Assembly (NCBI GenBank): GCA_947475875.1
Contig: CANJME010000005.1
Coordinates: forward strand, 1-64,000
Direction: 5' to 3'
Length of the DNA: 64,000 bases
From: Caulobacteraceae bacterium
GTDB taxonomy: Bacteria > Pseudomonadota > Alphaproteobacteria > Caulobacterales > Caulobacteraceae
In this document: one piece after another, positions 44,402 to 54,530 of the stretch
Numbering within the stretch: position 1 is the first letter of the stretch
Layout of the letters: the number at the start of each line of letters is the position of its first letter
Program-made: the position numbers and the translations under genes
The notes under the pieces: model-generated
Databases searched by the model: none
What the model was told of the DNA's origin: nothing
The model's input: only the letters and a program-made list of their open reading frames with translations

Positions 44402-45515
44402 CTAGGCTTCGGGGCTCAACCCAACGCGCTGCGCCAGCGAAGCCCCCATGAAAGCGTCGAGATCGCCGTCGAGCACGCCGGCCGTGTCGGAGGTTTCCAC
44501 GCCGGTCCGAAGGTCCTTGACCATCTGATAGGGCTGCAGGACGTAGCTGCGGATCTGGTGGCCCCAGCCGATGTCAGTCTTGGCGTCCTCGACCGCCTGG
44601 GCGGCCGCCTCGCGCTTTTGCAGTTCCTGTTCGTAAAGGCGCGCACGCAGCATCTTCCATGCGGTGTCGCGGTTCTGGTGCTGTGAGCGCTGGGTCTGGC
44701 AGGCGACGACGATGCCCGTCGGAATATGGGTCAGGCGAACGGCGGAGTCGGTCTTGTTGATGTGCTGGCCGCCGGCGCCGGAGGCCCGGTAGGTATCGGT
44801 GCGCACATCGGCCGGGTTGATCTCGATCTCGATGGTGTCATCAACCACCGGATAGACCCAGGCAGAGGCAAAGCTGGTGTGCCGCCGGGCGCTGGAATCG
44901 TAGGGGCTGAGGCGCACCAGCCTGTGAACCCCGGCCTCGGTCTTCAGCCAGCCATAGGCGTTCTGGCCCTTGACCAGCAGGGTCGCTGACTTGATGCCGG
45001 CCTGGTCGCCGCCGGTTTCCTCGACCAGTTCGGTTTCATAGCCGTGCTGGCCGGCCCAGCGCGTGTACATGCGCAGCAGCATCAGCGCCCAGTCGCAGGA
45101 CTCCGTCCCCCCTGCCCCGGAGTTGATTTCCACATAGGCGTCGTTGCCGTCCGCCTCGCCCGACAGCAGGGCCTCGAGCTCTGCCCGGCCCGAGCGTTCC
45201 TTTAGAGCGATCAGTTGGGCGGCCGTGTCGTTGAGCGAGGCCTCATCGCCCTCGGCCTCGGCCATTTCGGCGAATTCCAGCGCGTCGGCGCGTTCGCGCT
45301 CTATGGCGCGCACAACTTCAATCTGGTCAGCCAGGCGCGTGCGTTCGCGGCTGATCGCCTGGGCGAGATCGGGTTTGTTCCAGAGAGTCGGGTCCTCGAC
45401 CCGCGCGTTCAGTTCGTCCAGGCGACCAAGGGCGACATCCCAGTCAAAGACGCCTCCTGAGCAGCCCGACCGACCGCTCGATGTCCGCGGCCGCAGCCTC
45501 GATATCCGCTCGCAT
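44402..45515 (-). CDS. prfB: Peptide chain release factor 2 (programmed +1 frameshift)
   Basis: Recognises UGA and UAA stop codons and releases the peptide. Translation starts at ATG 45515, runs 23 codons ([20 protein letters not shown] and on), meets TGA at 45446-45444 and shifts +1 to continue [19 protein letters not shown]. The joined protein is 370 residues, the normal RF2 length. The GGQ motif is in [16 protein letters not shown]; the stop-recognition tripeptide is SPY ([15 protein letters not shown]) where E. coli has SPF. An annotation starting inside at about 45313 would lose some 68 residues. Confidence 0.97.
45443..45458 (-). promoter_or_regulatory. prfB: prfB programmed frameshift site
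   Basis: The minus strand reads AGGAGGCGTCTTTGAC: a Shine-Dalgarno-like AGGAGG three bases ahead of the slippery CTT, followed by TGA and C. This is the classic RF2 autoregulation signal: when RF2 is scarce the ribosome pauses at UGA and slips forward by one. Confidence 0.95.
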
Positions 45516-45579
45516 AACTTGAACCTCCAGAATCTCAGCGCCGCAGATAACCCTCCCGGCCTCGAAATTCAAACCCGGG

Positions 45580-48048
45580 TCAGTACAGCCCTTCGAGATT
45601 GTCCGGCGCTTTCTTGGTCGCCGGCGGTGGGGGCGGCGGCGGCAGGGCGACCCTGGGCGCGGCCGGCGGCGGCGGCGGCGGGGCTTCGGAGCGCGGACCG
45701 GAAATTTCCACGGCCGGAGCAGACGTTGCCGGACCCCGCGCGGTTTCGCCGGTCAGCGACACCGGCTCGCCGGTCTCCAGCACGTTTTCGATCTTGAGCT
45801 CGGTGCCGGGCCGGAAGGCTTCCATGATGCCGTTGACCATCATGAACCTCGCCTCCCTGGGCGCGGCGAACACATGCCCGGGCGGGTCTTTGGGTACATG
45901 GCTCATGAACTCCATGAAGATCGGCAGAGCCGCCTGGGAGCCCGTCTCGCCGCTGCCCAGCGAGCGGTTGTCGTCAAAACCCACGAACACACCGACCACC
46001 AGGTCGGGGCTGAAGCCCATAAACCAGGCGCTGCGAAAATCGTTGCTGGTGCCGGTCTTGCCGCCCAGCGGCCGGCCGAGCGAACTGGCCGCCGCCGCCG
46101 TTCCTCGCTGCACCACGCCCTGCAGCATCGAATTGATCTGATAGGCGGTGACGGGGTTGATCACCTGTGTGCCCTGATCGGTCAGGCGCGGCGATTCCGC
46201 GCCGTTGAACCCCGCCGTGCAGCGCGCGCAGACCCGTTTGTCGGTCTTGAATATGGTCTTGCCGTCGCGATCCTGAACCAACTCGATGAGATGGGGGTCG
46301 ATCCGTCTCCCGCCGTTGATGAAGATGGAATAGGCGCCTGCCAGCCGCAGCGGCGTGGTCTCACCGGCTCCAAGCGCCATGGCCAGGACGGGGTCCATCT
46401 TGTCGACGATGCCGAACTTCACCGCATTGTCGGCGACCTTGCGCATGCCGGTCGCCTGGGCAAGGCGCACGGTCATGGTGTTGCGTGACAGCTCAAGGCC
46501 CTTGCGCATGACCAGCGGGCCCAGGAAGTCGTGGGCGTAGTTTTCGGGCGTCCAGTCCTCTCCGTTGGCCCCTTTCAGGGTGATGGGCCCATCGAGAATG
46601 ACACTGGCCGGCGTGAAGTCGTTTTCCAGCGCCGTGGCATAGACGAACGGCTTGAAGGACGAGCCGGGCTGCCGCTTGGCCTGGGTGGCGCGGTTGAAAT
46701 TCGACAGCGAGAAACTGTAGCCGCCGACCATGGCGACCACCCGGCCGTTGTGCGGGTCGACCGCCACCATCGCTCCGTTCACCGCCGGCATTTGCCTCAG
46801 GCGATAACGGCCCACGTCGTTCAATTCGACAAAGACGATGTCACCGACTGCAAGGCCCCGGCCCGCCTTGGACCAGGTGACATCTTCCGGCGCCAGGAAC
46901 CCCGGCGCGGCGTTGTCGGTGGCCGGCGTCACCCGGATGTCGGCGCCGTTGATGCTTTCCACCATGGCGGAGCGCCAGCCGGTTCGCTCGGACGGCGGCT
47001 TCATGGTCAGAGCTTTTGCCCGCCAGTCACCCGGCGGATCGATGTGCAGGGTGGCGCCGCGCCACCCATGCCGCCGGTCATACTTTTCCAGCCCGTTCAT
47101 CAGCGCGTTGCGCGCCTGCTCCTGCAGCGGCGCGTCGAGCGTGGTGCGGATATAGTAGCCACCACGTTTGATCCGGTCGCCGAACTTGTCCAGCGATTGA
47201 CGACGCACTTCCTCTACGAAGAAGTCGGCATAGGAATATGCCGCGCGGGTCGGGCCGGGCTGAACAATCAGATCGGTCCGCTTGGCCTCGTTGGCTTCCC
47301 GTCGGCTGATCGCGCCGGTCTGCACCATCTGATCGAGGATCCAGTTGCGGCGCGCGATGGCCTGGTCCTTGTGATCGTTGGGATCGTAGTTGTTGGGGCC
47401 CTTGGGCAGGGCTGCCAGATAGGCCATCTCGGGCAGGGTCAGCTGGTTCAGCGACTTGCCGAAGTAGTTGTAGGCGGCGATCGCCACGCCGTAGGACCGG
47501 TAGCCCAGGAAGATTTCGTTCAGATAGAGCTCGAGGATGTGCTGCTTGGGCATCTGCCGCTCAAGCTGCACGCTCAGCACCGCCTCCTTGATCTTCCGAT
47601 CGAAGGTGCTGTCGTTATTCAACAGGATGTTCTTGGCGACCTGCTGGGTGATGGTCGAGCCGCCCTCCAGCCGCCGGCCCATGGCGATGTTGTAAACGTC
47701 CTTGATCAGGGCCCTGGACAGGCCCTGGAAATCAACTGCTCCGTGCTTGAAGAAGTTGCGATCCTCGGCGGCCAGGAAGGCGTTGACCAGCTGCGGCGGC
47801 ATCTGGTCGTAGGGCACATAAACCCGCCGCTCGTTCGAGTACTCACCGATCAGGGTGCCATCCCAGGCGAAGACGCGCGTGGCCGTATCGGGCCGATAGC
47901 TGGGATCGGTGTCCGGAATGTCGTGGAACAGCAGGGCAAAATAGACCGCCAACGACACGCCCGCCATCACGACGGCGCCGATCAGGGCGACACCGACCTT
48001 GGCCATGGGTCGTCCGGGCGGGTGCGCCGGTGCGGACTGGGTACTCAT
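45580..48048 (-). CDS. mrcA: Penicillin-binding protein 1A
   Basis: 822 residues, bifunctional class A PBP. One membrane anchor (about 18-40), then the glycosyltransferase domain (catalytic E95 in EDRNFFKHGAVDF; GGSTITQQ; LYLNEIFLG) and transpeptidase domain with S463 in PGSSFKPF, LSRNTM, and KTG in GGKTGTSND. The tail is a Pro-rich repeat. It builds and cross-links peptidoglycan. It follows amiC by 57 bases on the same strand. Confidence 0.97.
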   Translation of the reverse strand: MSTQSAPAHPPGRPMAKVGVALIGAVVMAGVSLAVYFALLFHDIPDTDPSYRPDTATRVFAWDGTLIGEYSNERRVYVPYDQMPPQLVNAFLAAEDRNFFKHGAVDFQGLSRALIKDVYNIAMGRRLEGGSTITQQVAKNILLNNDSTFDRKIKEAVLSVQLERQMPKQHILELYLNEIFLGYRSYGVAIAAYNYFGKSLNQLTLPEMAYLAALPKGPNNYDPNDHKDQAIARRNWILDQMVQTGAISRREANEAKRTDLIVQPGPTRAAYSYADFFVEEVRRQSLDKFGDRIKRGGYYIRTTLDAPLQEQARNALMNGLEKYDRRHGWRGATLHIDPPGDWRAKALTMKPPSERTGWRSAMVESINGADIRVTPATDNAAPGFLAPEDVTWSKAGRGLAVGDIVFVELNDVGRYRLRQMPAVNGAMVAVDPHNGRVVAMVGGYSFSLSNFNRATQAKRQPGSSFKPFVYATALENDFTPASVILDGPITLKGANGEDWTPENYAHDFLGPLVMRKGLELSRNTMTVRLAQATGMRKVADNAVKFGIVDKMDPVLAMALGAGETTPLRLAGAYSIFINGGRRIDPHLIELVQDRDGKTIFKTDKRVCARCTAGFNGAESPRLTDQGTQVINPVTAYQINSMLQGVVQRGTAAAASSLGRPLGGKTGTSNDFRSAWFMGFSPDLVVGVFVGFDDNRSLGSGETGSQAALPIFMEFMSHVPKDPPGHVFAAPREARFMMVNGIMEAFRPGTELKIENVLETGEPVSLTGETARGPATSAPAVEISGPRSEAPPPPPPAAPRVALPPPPPPPATKKAPDNLEGLY

Positions 48049-48105
48049 CGGCCTTGGGTCTAGCCTGTGTCGAAGCCCGGGAAAAGCGTCGAGACGCCCC
48101 AGAGA

Positions 48106-49362
48106 TCAGAGCGCGGCTGTAACGATCTGGCTGTTGAAGTATTTGTCGATCGAGCGGGCGATCGAAGCGGCAAGCGCCTCGCGCTGGGCCGTGCTGTTCA
48201 GCAGGGCCTCGTCCGACGGATTGGTCACAAAACCCATTTCCAGCAGAACGGCCGGTACGTCGGGCGCGAACAGCACCACATACCCGGCGTCACGGTGGGC
48301 GCGGGTCAGCAGCGGACGCTCACCACCAACTTCCTGGATCAGGGTTTCGGCGAAGGCTGCCGACTTGTTGCGGGTGACCCGCTGGGTCAGGTCGAAAAGG
48401 ATCTGCCGCACGGCCTTGGCGCCGTCCTGACCGGCGTTGATCGCCCAGTTGCTGGATCCGGCGTCCGCCTTCTGGGCGACGCGGTCGGAACCCCGGTCGG
48501 AGAGGGTGTAGACGCTGGCGCCGCGCGTTCCGGCCGGTCCGGAATCGGCGTGCAGCGAGATGAACAGGTCGGCGTTGGCGTCGCGGGAGATGCGCACCCG
48601 GTCTTCCAGCGGAATGAAGGTATCGCCCGAGCGGGTCAGCACCACCTTGTAGCGCCCGGTCGCCTCGAGCCGGGCTTTCAGGGCCTTGGCGGCGGCCAGG
48701 GTAATCTGCTTTTCCTGCACATGACTGCCGAGCGCGCCGCAGTCGTGGCCGCCGTGGCCGGCGTCGATGACGATAGTCTTGCGAATTCCCGAGGTGCGCG
48801 ACTGGGGCGCGGGCGCGCGCGGGGCCGACACCGGAACAACCGCGACCACAGGCGCCGCGACAATGGCAGGCCTGGCGGCGGGCGCCGCGCCTTGCGGTTT
48901 CAGGTCGATGACATAGCGATAGAAGCCAACGCCCTCGGTGGGCGGCAGCGAAAACCGGCGATCGATGGCCGCATCGCTGGCGAGGTTCAGCGTCAGGCGC
49001 GCAGCGGAACCGATCTTTGCCAGGGTCCAGCTTTCGACCAAGCCCTGCCCCTTGCCGCCGCCGGCGTCGACCGTCAGTCGAGGAAAGTCCACAATGATCT
49101 TGCGCGGCGCATTGCTGGCGATCAGCTTTCCGTCGACCTGCTGGGCGACATCCAGCACCAGACGGGTCGACAATTGATCGCCGCCAAAGCGGACTTTTGC
49201 GGGAATGGCTTCAGCCACGGCAGAGCCGGTCGCGACGGCGCAACCGGTCATCAGAGCCAGAACCATGAGAAGGCGACGCCAAAAGACGCCAACCCCCGAC
49301 AATCTCGCGTCCATGGACGCCCACCACCGCAGATTTTTGAATTTATTGGCGCCCATCTTCAC
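48106..49362 (-). CDS. amiC: N-acetylmuramoyl-L-alanine amidase AmiC
   Basis: 418 residues. A signal peptide follows a short N-terminal extension (hydrophobic core about 31-50), then an AMIN domain (about 55-150) for septal localisation, a linker, and a zinc Amidase_3 domain (about 190-410) with DAGHGGHDCGALG, RSGDTFIPLEDRV, SLHADSG and LLEMGFVTN. It splits septal peptidoglycan. ATG 49314 is an equally good start, closer to the signal peptide. Divergent from rne. Confidence 0.93.
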   Translation of the reverse strand: MKMGANKFKNLRWWASMDARLSGVGVFWRRLLMVLALMTGCAVATGSAVAEAIPAKVRFGGDQLSTRLVLDVAQQVDGKLIASNAPRKIIVDFPRLTVDAGGGKGQGLVESWTLAKIGSAARLTLNLASDAAIDRRFSLPPTEGVGFYRYVIDLKPQGAAPAARPAIVAAPVVAVVPVSAPRAPAPQSRTSGIRKTIVIDAGHGGHDCGALGSHVQEKQITLAAAKALKARLEATGRYKVVLTRSGDTFIPLEDRVRISRDANADLFISLHADSGPAGTRGASVYTLSDRGSDRVAQKADAGSSNWAINAGQDGAKAVRQILFDLTQRVTRNKSAAFAETLIQEVGGERPLLTRAHRDAGYVVLFAPDVPAVLLEMGFVTNPSDEALLNSTAQREALAASIARSIDKYFNSQIVTAAL

Positions 49363-49705
49363 TTATGGCCGTTCAGAAAGCGTTAAGGCCAACTCCGCCG
49401 AACGCCGCTTTCCTTTTGCGCGCAATTGTTGCAGAGTCGCAGGGCTTCACGGGTTTGCCGCCGACCACGGCGCGGCCCTGTCGCCCCCTTCCGCATCAAT
49501 GATGCGCACCATTTCACCCGCGCCTTACAAGGTGGCGCGACAGGATTTGAACCCATGGGCGGCGCCTCCGCTAAGATCATGACCCGCATCGCCCCGCTTT
49601 CGGCGATATCGGCTGATCATGTCGCTGGCGCGCCCGAACAACACCGGCCCCGCAACGCTCGTCCCACGTGGACGGCCGCTCGCGCGCGCCGTGGAGAGTC
49701 TTTTG
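49363..49705. other. amiC-rne intergenic region, probable rne leader
   Basis: 343 bases between divergent genes. An rne-frame extension (from 49619) is open but not conserved in character. RNase E genes are usually autoregulated through a long 5' leader, and this space would allow one, but I could not identify specific leader hairpins or promoters. Confidence 0.4.
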
Positions 49706-52324
49706 ATGTCCAAACTGATGCTTATCGACGCCGCCCACGCCGAAGAAACGCGGGTGGTGGTTACCGACGGAAACCAGGTCCAGGAATTTGATTTTGAAAG
49801 TGCGGCCCGCAAGCAGCTCCGCGGCAACATCTATCTGGCCAAGGTCAGCCGCGTAGAGCCCAGCCTGCAGGCGGCGTTCATCGAGTATGGCGGCAATCGC
49901 CATGGCTTCCTGGCGTTTTCAGAAATTCACCCGGATTACTATCAGATCCCCCTCGCCGACCGCGAAGCACTGATGCGCGAAGCCGCCGAGGACCACGACG
50001 ATGACGCGCCCAGCCATCACGAAGCCGGTGGCGAAGACGGCGAAGGCGGCGATGACGATGTCGTCGAGGAAGAGGTCGCCCGTGTGCGCCGGCGCCTGAT
50101 GCGGCGCTACAAGATCCAGGACGTCGTCAAGCGCCGCCAGATCATGCTGGTGCAGGTCGTCAAGGAAGAGCGCGGCAACAAGGGCGCGGCGCTCACCACC
50201 TATCTGTCGCTGGCTGGCCGCTATGGCGTTCTGATGCCGAACACGGCGCGCGGCGGCGGCATCAGCCGCAAGATTGTCGCCGCGGCCGACCGCAAGCGTC
50301 TGAAGACCATTGTGCAGGGCCTGGATGTGCCCGACGGCATGGGCCTGATCATCCGCACGGCGGGAGCCAAGCGCACCAAGCTCGATATACAGCGCGACTA
50401 CGAATACCTGATCCGCACCTGGGACGGCATTCGCGAAACGACCATGAACTCGATCGCGCCGGCCGCGATCTACGCCGAGGAAGACCTGGTCAAACGGGCC
50501 ATCCGAGACATGTACGACAAGGAAATGGACGGCATCGTCGTCGAGGGCGACAAGGGCTTTAAGGACGCGCGCGAGTTCATGCGCACCCTGATGCCGACCC
50601 ACGCCAAGAAGATAAGCCAGCACCGCGACCCAACGCCGCTGTTCGTCAAGTACAAGATTGAGGACCACCTCGCCCAGATCTATTCGCCTACTGTGCCGCT
50701 GCGCTCGGGCGGCTATCTGGTCATCAACCAGACCGAGGCGCTGGTCGCCATCGACGTCAACTCGGGCCGCTCCACTCGCGAGCGGAATATCGAGACCACG
50801 GCGCTAAAAACCAATCTGGAAGCCGCCGAGGAAGCCTGCCGCCAGCTGCGGCTTCGCGACCTTGCCGGTCTGATCGTCATCGACTTCATCGACATGGAGG
50901 AAAGCAAGAACAACCGGGCCGTCGAAAAGCGCCTGAAGGACGGGCTGGCTAGCGACCGGGCCCGTGTCCAGATGGGCAAGATCTCGATGTTCGGCCTGAT
51001 GGAGATCTCCCGTCAGCGCCGCCGGACCGGCGTGCTGGAAGGCACCACCCATGTCTGCGAACACTGCGGCGGCACCGGCCGTGTCCGCACTGCCGAATCC
51101 AGCGCCCTGTCCGCCTTGCGGGCCGTCGAGCTGGAAGCGGCCAAGGGCGGCGCAGGAGCAGTGGTCTTGCGTGTCCCGCGCGCCGTCGGCCTCTACATTC
51201 TCAACGAAAAACGCGGCTACCTGGAGCGCCTCGACCGCACCCACGGCCTGTTCGTCACGGTGCTGATCGATGAAGCCGTCAGCCCCGCCGAACACTTCAT
51301 CGAGCGCACGGCCCACAGCGACGTGGTCCGCCCGCCGCGCGAGCCCTATCCGGACGAAGGCGAGTCCGCCGCCGTCGATGACATCGATGACGACCTGATC
51401 GAGGACGAGGAAGAGGAAGACGAAGAGGAAGAAGATCTCGAGGACGCCGGCGAAGAAGACGGTGAACGCCCGACGAGCGAAGCGGGCGCCGAGCGCGGGG
51501 ATCGTCCCCGCGGCGAAGGACGCGGCCGCACTCGCCGCCGTCGCGGCCGGAGCCATCGCGGCCACGACGACGACGCTCCGGCAGATTCGGCGGAAGGTGG
51601 CGAGGATCGCGAGTCAGCTCGCGACGACGGTCAGACCGAAGATGACGGCCAGGGCGGACGGCGACGCAGACGGCGTGGCCGGCGCGGCGGCCGCCGCATT
51701 CGCGAGGAAGGCGGTCCGAATGATGCCTACGGCTGGGCCCGGATGCGCGCGCCGGATGGCGACCCCTATGTGTGGCTCGACCCTGCCGACGTCTTGCGTC
51801 CGGCCGAAGAGGGGGCAGCGCCACGCCCCGAACGAACTGAACCCAGGCCCCAACAGGCCGCGCCGGCAATTGGCGGCCATGATGACGTTTGGGTGGAGTT
51901 GCCGCCAAAAGAAGACCGCCCTTCCCGCTCACGCCGCGGACGTGGACGGGGTCGCGACCGCGACCGGTCAGATCGCCAGGATCGCGCGCCGCGCGACGAC
52001 CAGCCAGGCGAGGTCTTCGAAGAGACCGTGATTGAAGCTGGGCCGGTGGAAGCCGCCCCGCCCCCGCCCCCAGCACCTGAACCGCAACCCACGCCCGAGC
52101 CCGAGGCTGAAGCGGTCGAAGCCCCGGTGAAGGCCAAGCCGAAGGGCCGAGGCCGCGCCAAGGCGGCAGAGGCGCCCGCGCCGTCTGAAGCGTCCGCTCC
52201 TGCTGAAACGCCCGCACCCAAGGAAAGCAAGGCGCGCCCGAGCAAACCGGTCGCTATCGAGCCGGATCCGGCTGAAATCGTCGCCCCGCCGGCCGCCCCA
52301 AAACGAGGGTGGTGGCGTCGCTGA
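49706..52324 (+). CDS. rne: Ribonuclease E
   Basis: 872 residues from ATG 49706 (MSKLMLIDAAHAEETRVVV), the usual N-terminus. S1 domain with an acidic insertion (about 85-150: EDHDDDAPSH..GDDDVVEEE), then 5'-sensor and DNase-I-like catalytic region with the metal aspartates in LVAIDVNSGRST and IVIDFIDMEE, and the zinc link CEHCGGTG. The C-terminal half is disordered: acidic runs, Arg-rich blocks (RRRRRGRRGGRR) for RNA binding, and a final KRGWWRR. In Caulobacter the terminal GWWRR segment binds PNPase, so a degradosome is expected. Confidence 0.96.
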   Translation: MSKLMLIDAAHAEETRVVVTDGNQVQEFDFESAARKQLRGNIYLAKVSRVEPSLQAAFIEYGGNRHGFLAFSEIHPDYYQIPLADREALMREAAEDHDDDAPSHHEAGGEDGEGGDDDVVEEEVARVRRRLMRRYKIQDVVKRRQIMLVQVVKEERGNKGAALTTYLSLAGRYGVLMPNTARGGGISRKIVAAADRKRLKTIVQGLDVPDGMGLIIRTAGAKRTKLDIQRDYEYLIRTWDGIRETTMNSIAPAAIYAEEDLVKRAIRDMYDKEMDGIVVEGDKGFKDAREFMRTLMPTHAKKISQHRDPTPLFVKYKIEDHLAQIYSPTVPLRSGGYLVINQTEALVAIDVNSGRSTRERNIETTALKTNLEAAEEACRQLRLRDLAGLIVIDFIDMEESKNNRAVEKRLKDGLASDRARVQMGKISMFGLMEISRQRRRTGVLEGTTHVCEHCGGTGRVRTAESSALSALRAVELEAAKGGAGAVVLRVPRAVGLYILNEKRGYLERLDRTHGLFVTVLIDEAVSPAEHFIERTAHSDVVRPPREPYPDEGESAAVDDIDDDLIEDEEEEDEEEEDLEDAGEEDGERPTSEAGAERGDRPRGEGRGRTRRRRGRSHRGHDDDAPADSAEGGEDRESARDDGQTEDDGQGGRRRRRRGRRGGRRIREEGGPNDAYGWARMRAPDGDPYVWLDPADVLRPAEEGAAPRPERTEPRPQQAAPAIGGHDDVWVELPPKEDRPSRSRRGRGRGRDRDRSDRQDRAPRDDQPGEVFEETVIEAGPVEAAPPPPPAPEPQPTPEPEAEAVEAPVKAKPKGRGRAKAAEAPAPSEASAPAETPAPKESKARPSKPVAIEPDPAEIVAPPAAPKRGWWRR

Positions 52325-52399
52325 GGATCAGGCTATAGGATGCTCTCAAGGGGCCGTAAGGAAACACGAGCGATCGTGTCCACAAGGGAGCATTGCGGA

Positions 52400-53809
52400 A
52401 TGCTGAACCCGGTCGGTCCTGGATTCATCAAGACGGCATCCCGCAGCCTGCGGGCGGCGATGGCAGTCCTGGCCGCCTTCATCCTGCCGGGCGCACCGCG
52501 GGCGGTAGCCCAGGATGGCCCCGTCGCTCTGATCCGTGACAGTGAGATCGAGTCAATCCTCAAGGCCGAGGCCACCCCGCTGCTGCGTGCGGCGGGCCTG
52601 AACCCCGACGCAGTACATATCTATATCGTCAACGACCGGACGCTGAACGCCTTCGTGGCTGGTGGACAGAACCTGTTTCTGAACACCGGACTGATCATGA
52701 AGACCAAGAACCCCAACGAGCTGATGGGGGTAATGGCCCACGAAACCGGCCACATGGCCGGCGGTCACCTGGTGCGCAGCGACGAGGGCATGCGCGCGGC
52801 GCTGGTCACGCAGATTATCACCCTGGGTATTGGCCTCGCGGCCGCCTTCGCCGGCGGCGATCCGCGCGGCGCTGCCGTCATCATGGCCAGCTCAGGTGAG
52901 TTCGCCACCCTGCAGCTGTTCACCTACACCCGTGTGCAGGAGTCATCAGCCGACCAGGCAGCAGCGACCTACCTCGAGGCCTCGGGCCGTTCCGGGAAGG
53001 GCCTCGTCGATTTCTTCCGCAATTTTCAGTATGAGGAGACCTTCTCCGACGCCAAGCGGGACGCGTTTTTTCGCAGTCACCCGCTGAGCAGCGAGCGGAT
53101 TGAGGCCCTGCGTGAAACCGTTACCCGCGCCCCTCATTTTGAGACCAAGGATACGTCTGAGGATCTGGCTCAGCACGCGCTGATGATCGCCAAGCTGAAG
53201 GGCTACATCAACTATCCGGTGGAAACCCTGAACGAATTTCCGGAAACAGACACAACTTTCCCGGCCCGCTACGCCCGCGCCATCGCCTGGTACAAAGACG
53301 TTGAAACCACCAAGGCGCTGGAGGCCCTGGACGCCCTGATCAAGGAACAACCAGAAAACCCCTATCTGCAGGAATTCAAGGGTCAGGTGCTGTTCGAGCG
53401 TGGCCGGATCCGCGAAGCCGAGGCGCCCCTGCGCCGCGCTGTCGAGCTGGCGCCCAAGGCTTCTCTCATTCGCATCTCCTTCGCACAGGTCTTGCTCGCC
53501 ACCCGCACGCCCGACAACGTCAAGGAGGCGCTGGACAACCTGATCCCGGCCGTCAACCTGGAACGCGAAAACGGAATGGGATGGCGCCTTCTTGCCGATG
53601 CCTACGAGCAAACAGGAAACTCACCCATGGCCAGGCTGGCGACTGCCGAGGGCGCCTTCAACCAGGGAAACATGATCGATGCCCGCAACTTTGCCCGTAG
53701 AGCCCAGGAATTGCTGACCAAGGATACGCCGGAGTACCGCCGGGCCTCGGATATCGTGAACGCGGCCGAGGGCCAGGTCATGCGTGAACTGCGCGGGAGA
53801 GGAGGGTGA
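52400..53809 (+). CDS. Periplasmic M48 metalloprotease with TPR repeats (BepA-like)
   Basis: 469 residues from ATG 52400. Signal peptide to about residue 38 (AVAQ). Zinc protease domain with HETGH (H114, E115, H118) and a downstream ESSAD motif, then tetratricopeptide repeats (about 290-460: EALDALIKEQPENPYLQEFK, EAEAPLRRAVELAPKAS). This is the layout of BepA/YfgC, which controls outer-membrane protein assembly. Its stop overlaps the GTG start of the DsbA-like gene. Confidence 0.92.
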   Translation: MLNPVGPGFIKTASRSLRAAMAVLAAFILPGAPRAVAQDGPVALIRDSEIESILKAEATPLLRAAGLNPDAVHIYIVNDRTLNAFVAGGQNLFLNTGLIMKTKNPNELMGVMAHETGHMAGGHLVRSDEGMRAALVTQIITLGIGLAAAFAGGDPRGAAVIMASSGEFATLQLFTYTRVQESSADQAAATYLEASGRSGKGLVDFFRNFQYEETFSDAKRDAFFRSHPLSSERIEALRETVTRAPHFETKDTSEDLAQHALMIAKLKGYINYPVETLNEFPETDTTFPARYARAIAWYKDVETTKALEALDALIKEQPENPYLQEFKGQVLFERGRIREAEAPLRRAVELAPKASLIRISFAQVLLATRTPDNVKEALDNLIPAVNLERENGMGWRLLADAYEQTGNSPMARLATAEGAFNQGNMIDARNFARRAQELLTKDTPEYRRASDIVNAAEGQVMRELRGRGG

Positions 53810-54522
53810 CGCTTCGTAACGTCCGCGCCTGCCGCGCGGTGATCTTTCTGGCGCTCGCCAGCTTCTTCGTGGCCCTTGGCGGCTGCCAGCGCGAAACCGA
53901 CGAGGCGTTCGGCAAGCGGGTCCGCACCTATCTGCTGAAGCACCCGGAAGTGCTGGAGGAAACCATCGCCCAGCTGAACGCCAACCGCACCAAGCTTGCC
54001 ATCAATCGCAATCGCGCCGCCATTGAGCGTGATCCCAGGGACTTCGTGGCCAACCCCAAGGGCAAAATCACCGTCACCGAATTTTTCGACTACAACTGCA
54101 CCTACTGCAAAGCCGCCGCCCCGCAGGTGCTGGCGATCATCCGTGACAATCCAGACGTCCGTTTCGTGTTTAAGGAATATCCCGTGCTGAGCGCCGATTC
54201 CGAGCGGGCGTCAGCCCTGGCGATCGCCGCGAAGGATTCCGGCCACTACATCGCCCTGCACCGCCAGTTCTATAGCGCCGAGGGTCACCTCGACGCCGAA
54301 GGCATGCGCGCGGCCCTGGCGGCGGCGGGCCTCAACCCGACCAGTATCGAAAACCGGGCGCTGTCGCTGCAGGTTCGCCAGCAACTGGTCGACACCCACC
54401 AGCTGGCCGGCGAGCTCGGCATCGAGGGTACGCCCAATTTCGTGGTCGGCGACCAGATCGTCGTTGGCGGTAACATGGACAAGCTGATGCGCGCCATCAA
54501 CGAAGCGCGCCGCAAGGCTTAG
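53806..54522 (+). CDS. DsbA-family lipoprotein thiol oxidoreductase
   Basis: 238 residues from GTG 53806, overlapping the previous stop (GTGA) and behind GGAGAGGAGG. The lipobox LGGC27 predicts a lipoprotein. The thioredoxin fold has C98-x-x-C101 in YNCTYCKAAAPQ and cis-Pro in GTPNFVVGD, like Com1/ScsC-type proteins. Likely makes or repairs disulfides in the cell envelope and is translationally coupled to the M48 protease. Confidence 0.93.
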   Translation: MTLRNVRACRAVIFLALASFFVALGGCQRETDEAFGKRVRTYLLKHPEVLEETIAQLNANRTKLAINRNRAAIERDPRDFVANPKGKITVTEFFDYNCTYCKAAAPQVLAIIRDNPDVRFVFKEYPVLSADSERASALAIAAKDSGHYIALHRQFYSAEGHLDAEGMRAALAAAGLNPTSIENRALSLQVRQQLVDTHQLAGELGIEGTPNFVVGDQIVVGGNMDKLMRAINEARRKA

Positions 54523-54530
54523 AACGGACT

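Noticed and set aside
45444-45446. In-frame TGA in prfB as a sign of a pseudogene
   Set aside because: It is part of the standard programmed frameshift signal and the +1 frame restores a full RF2.
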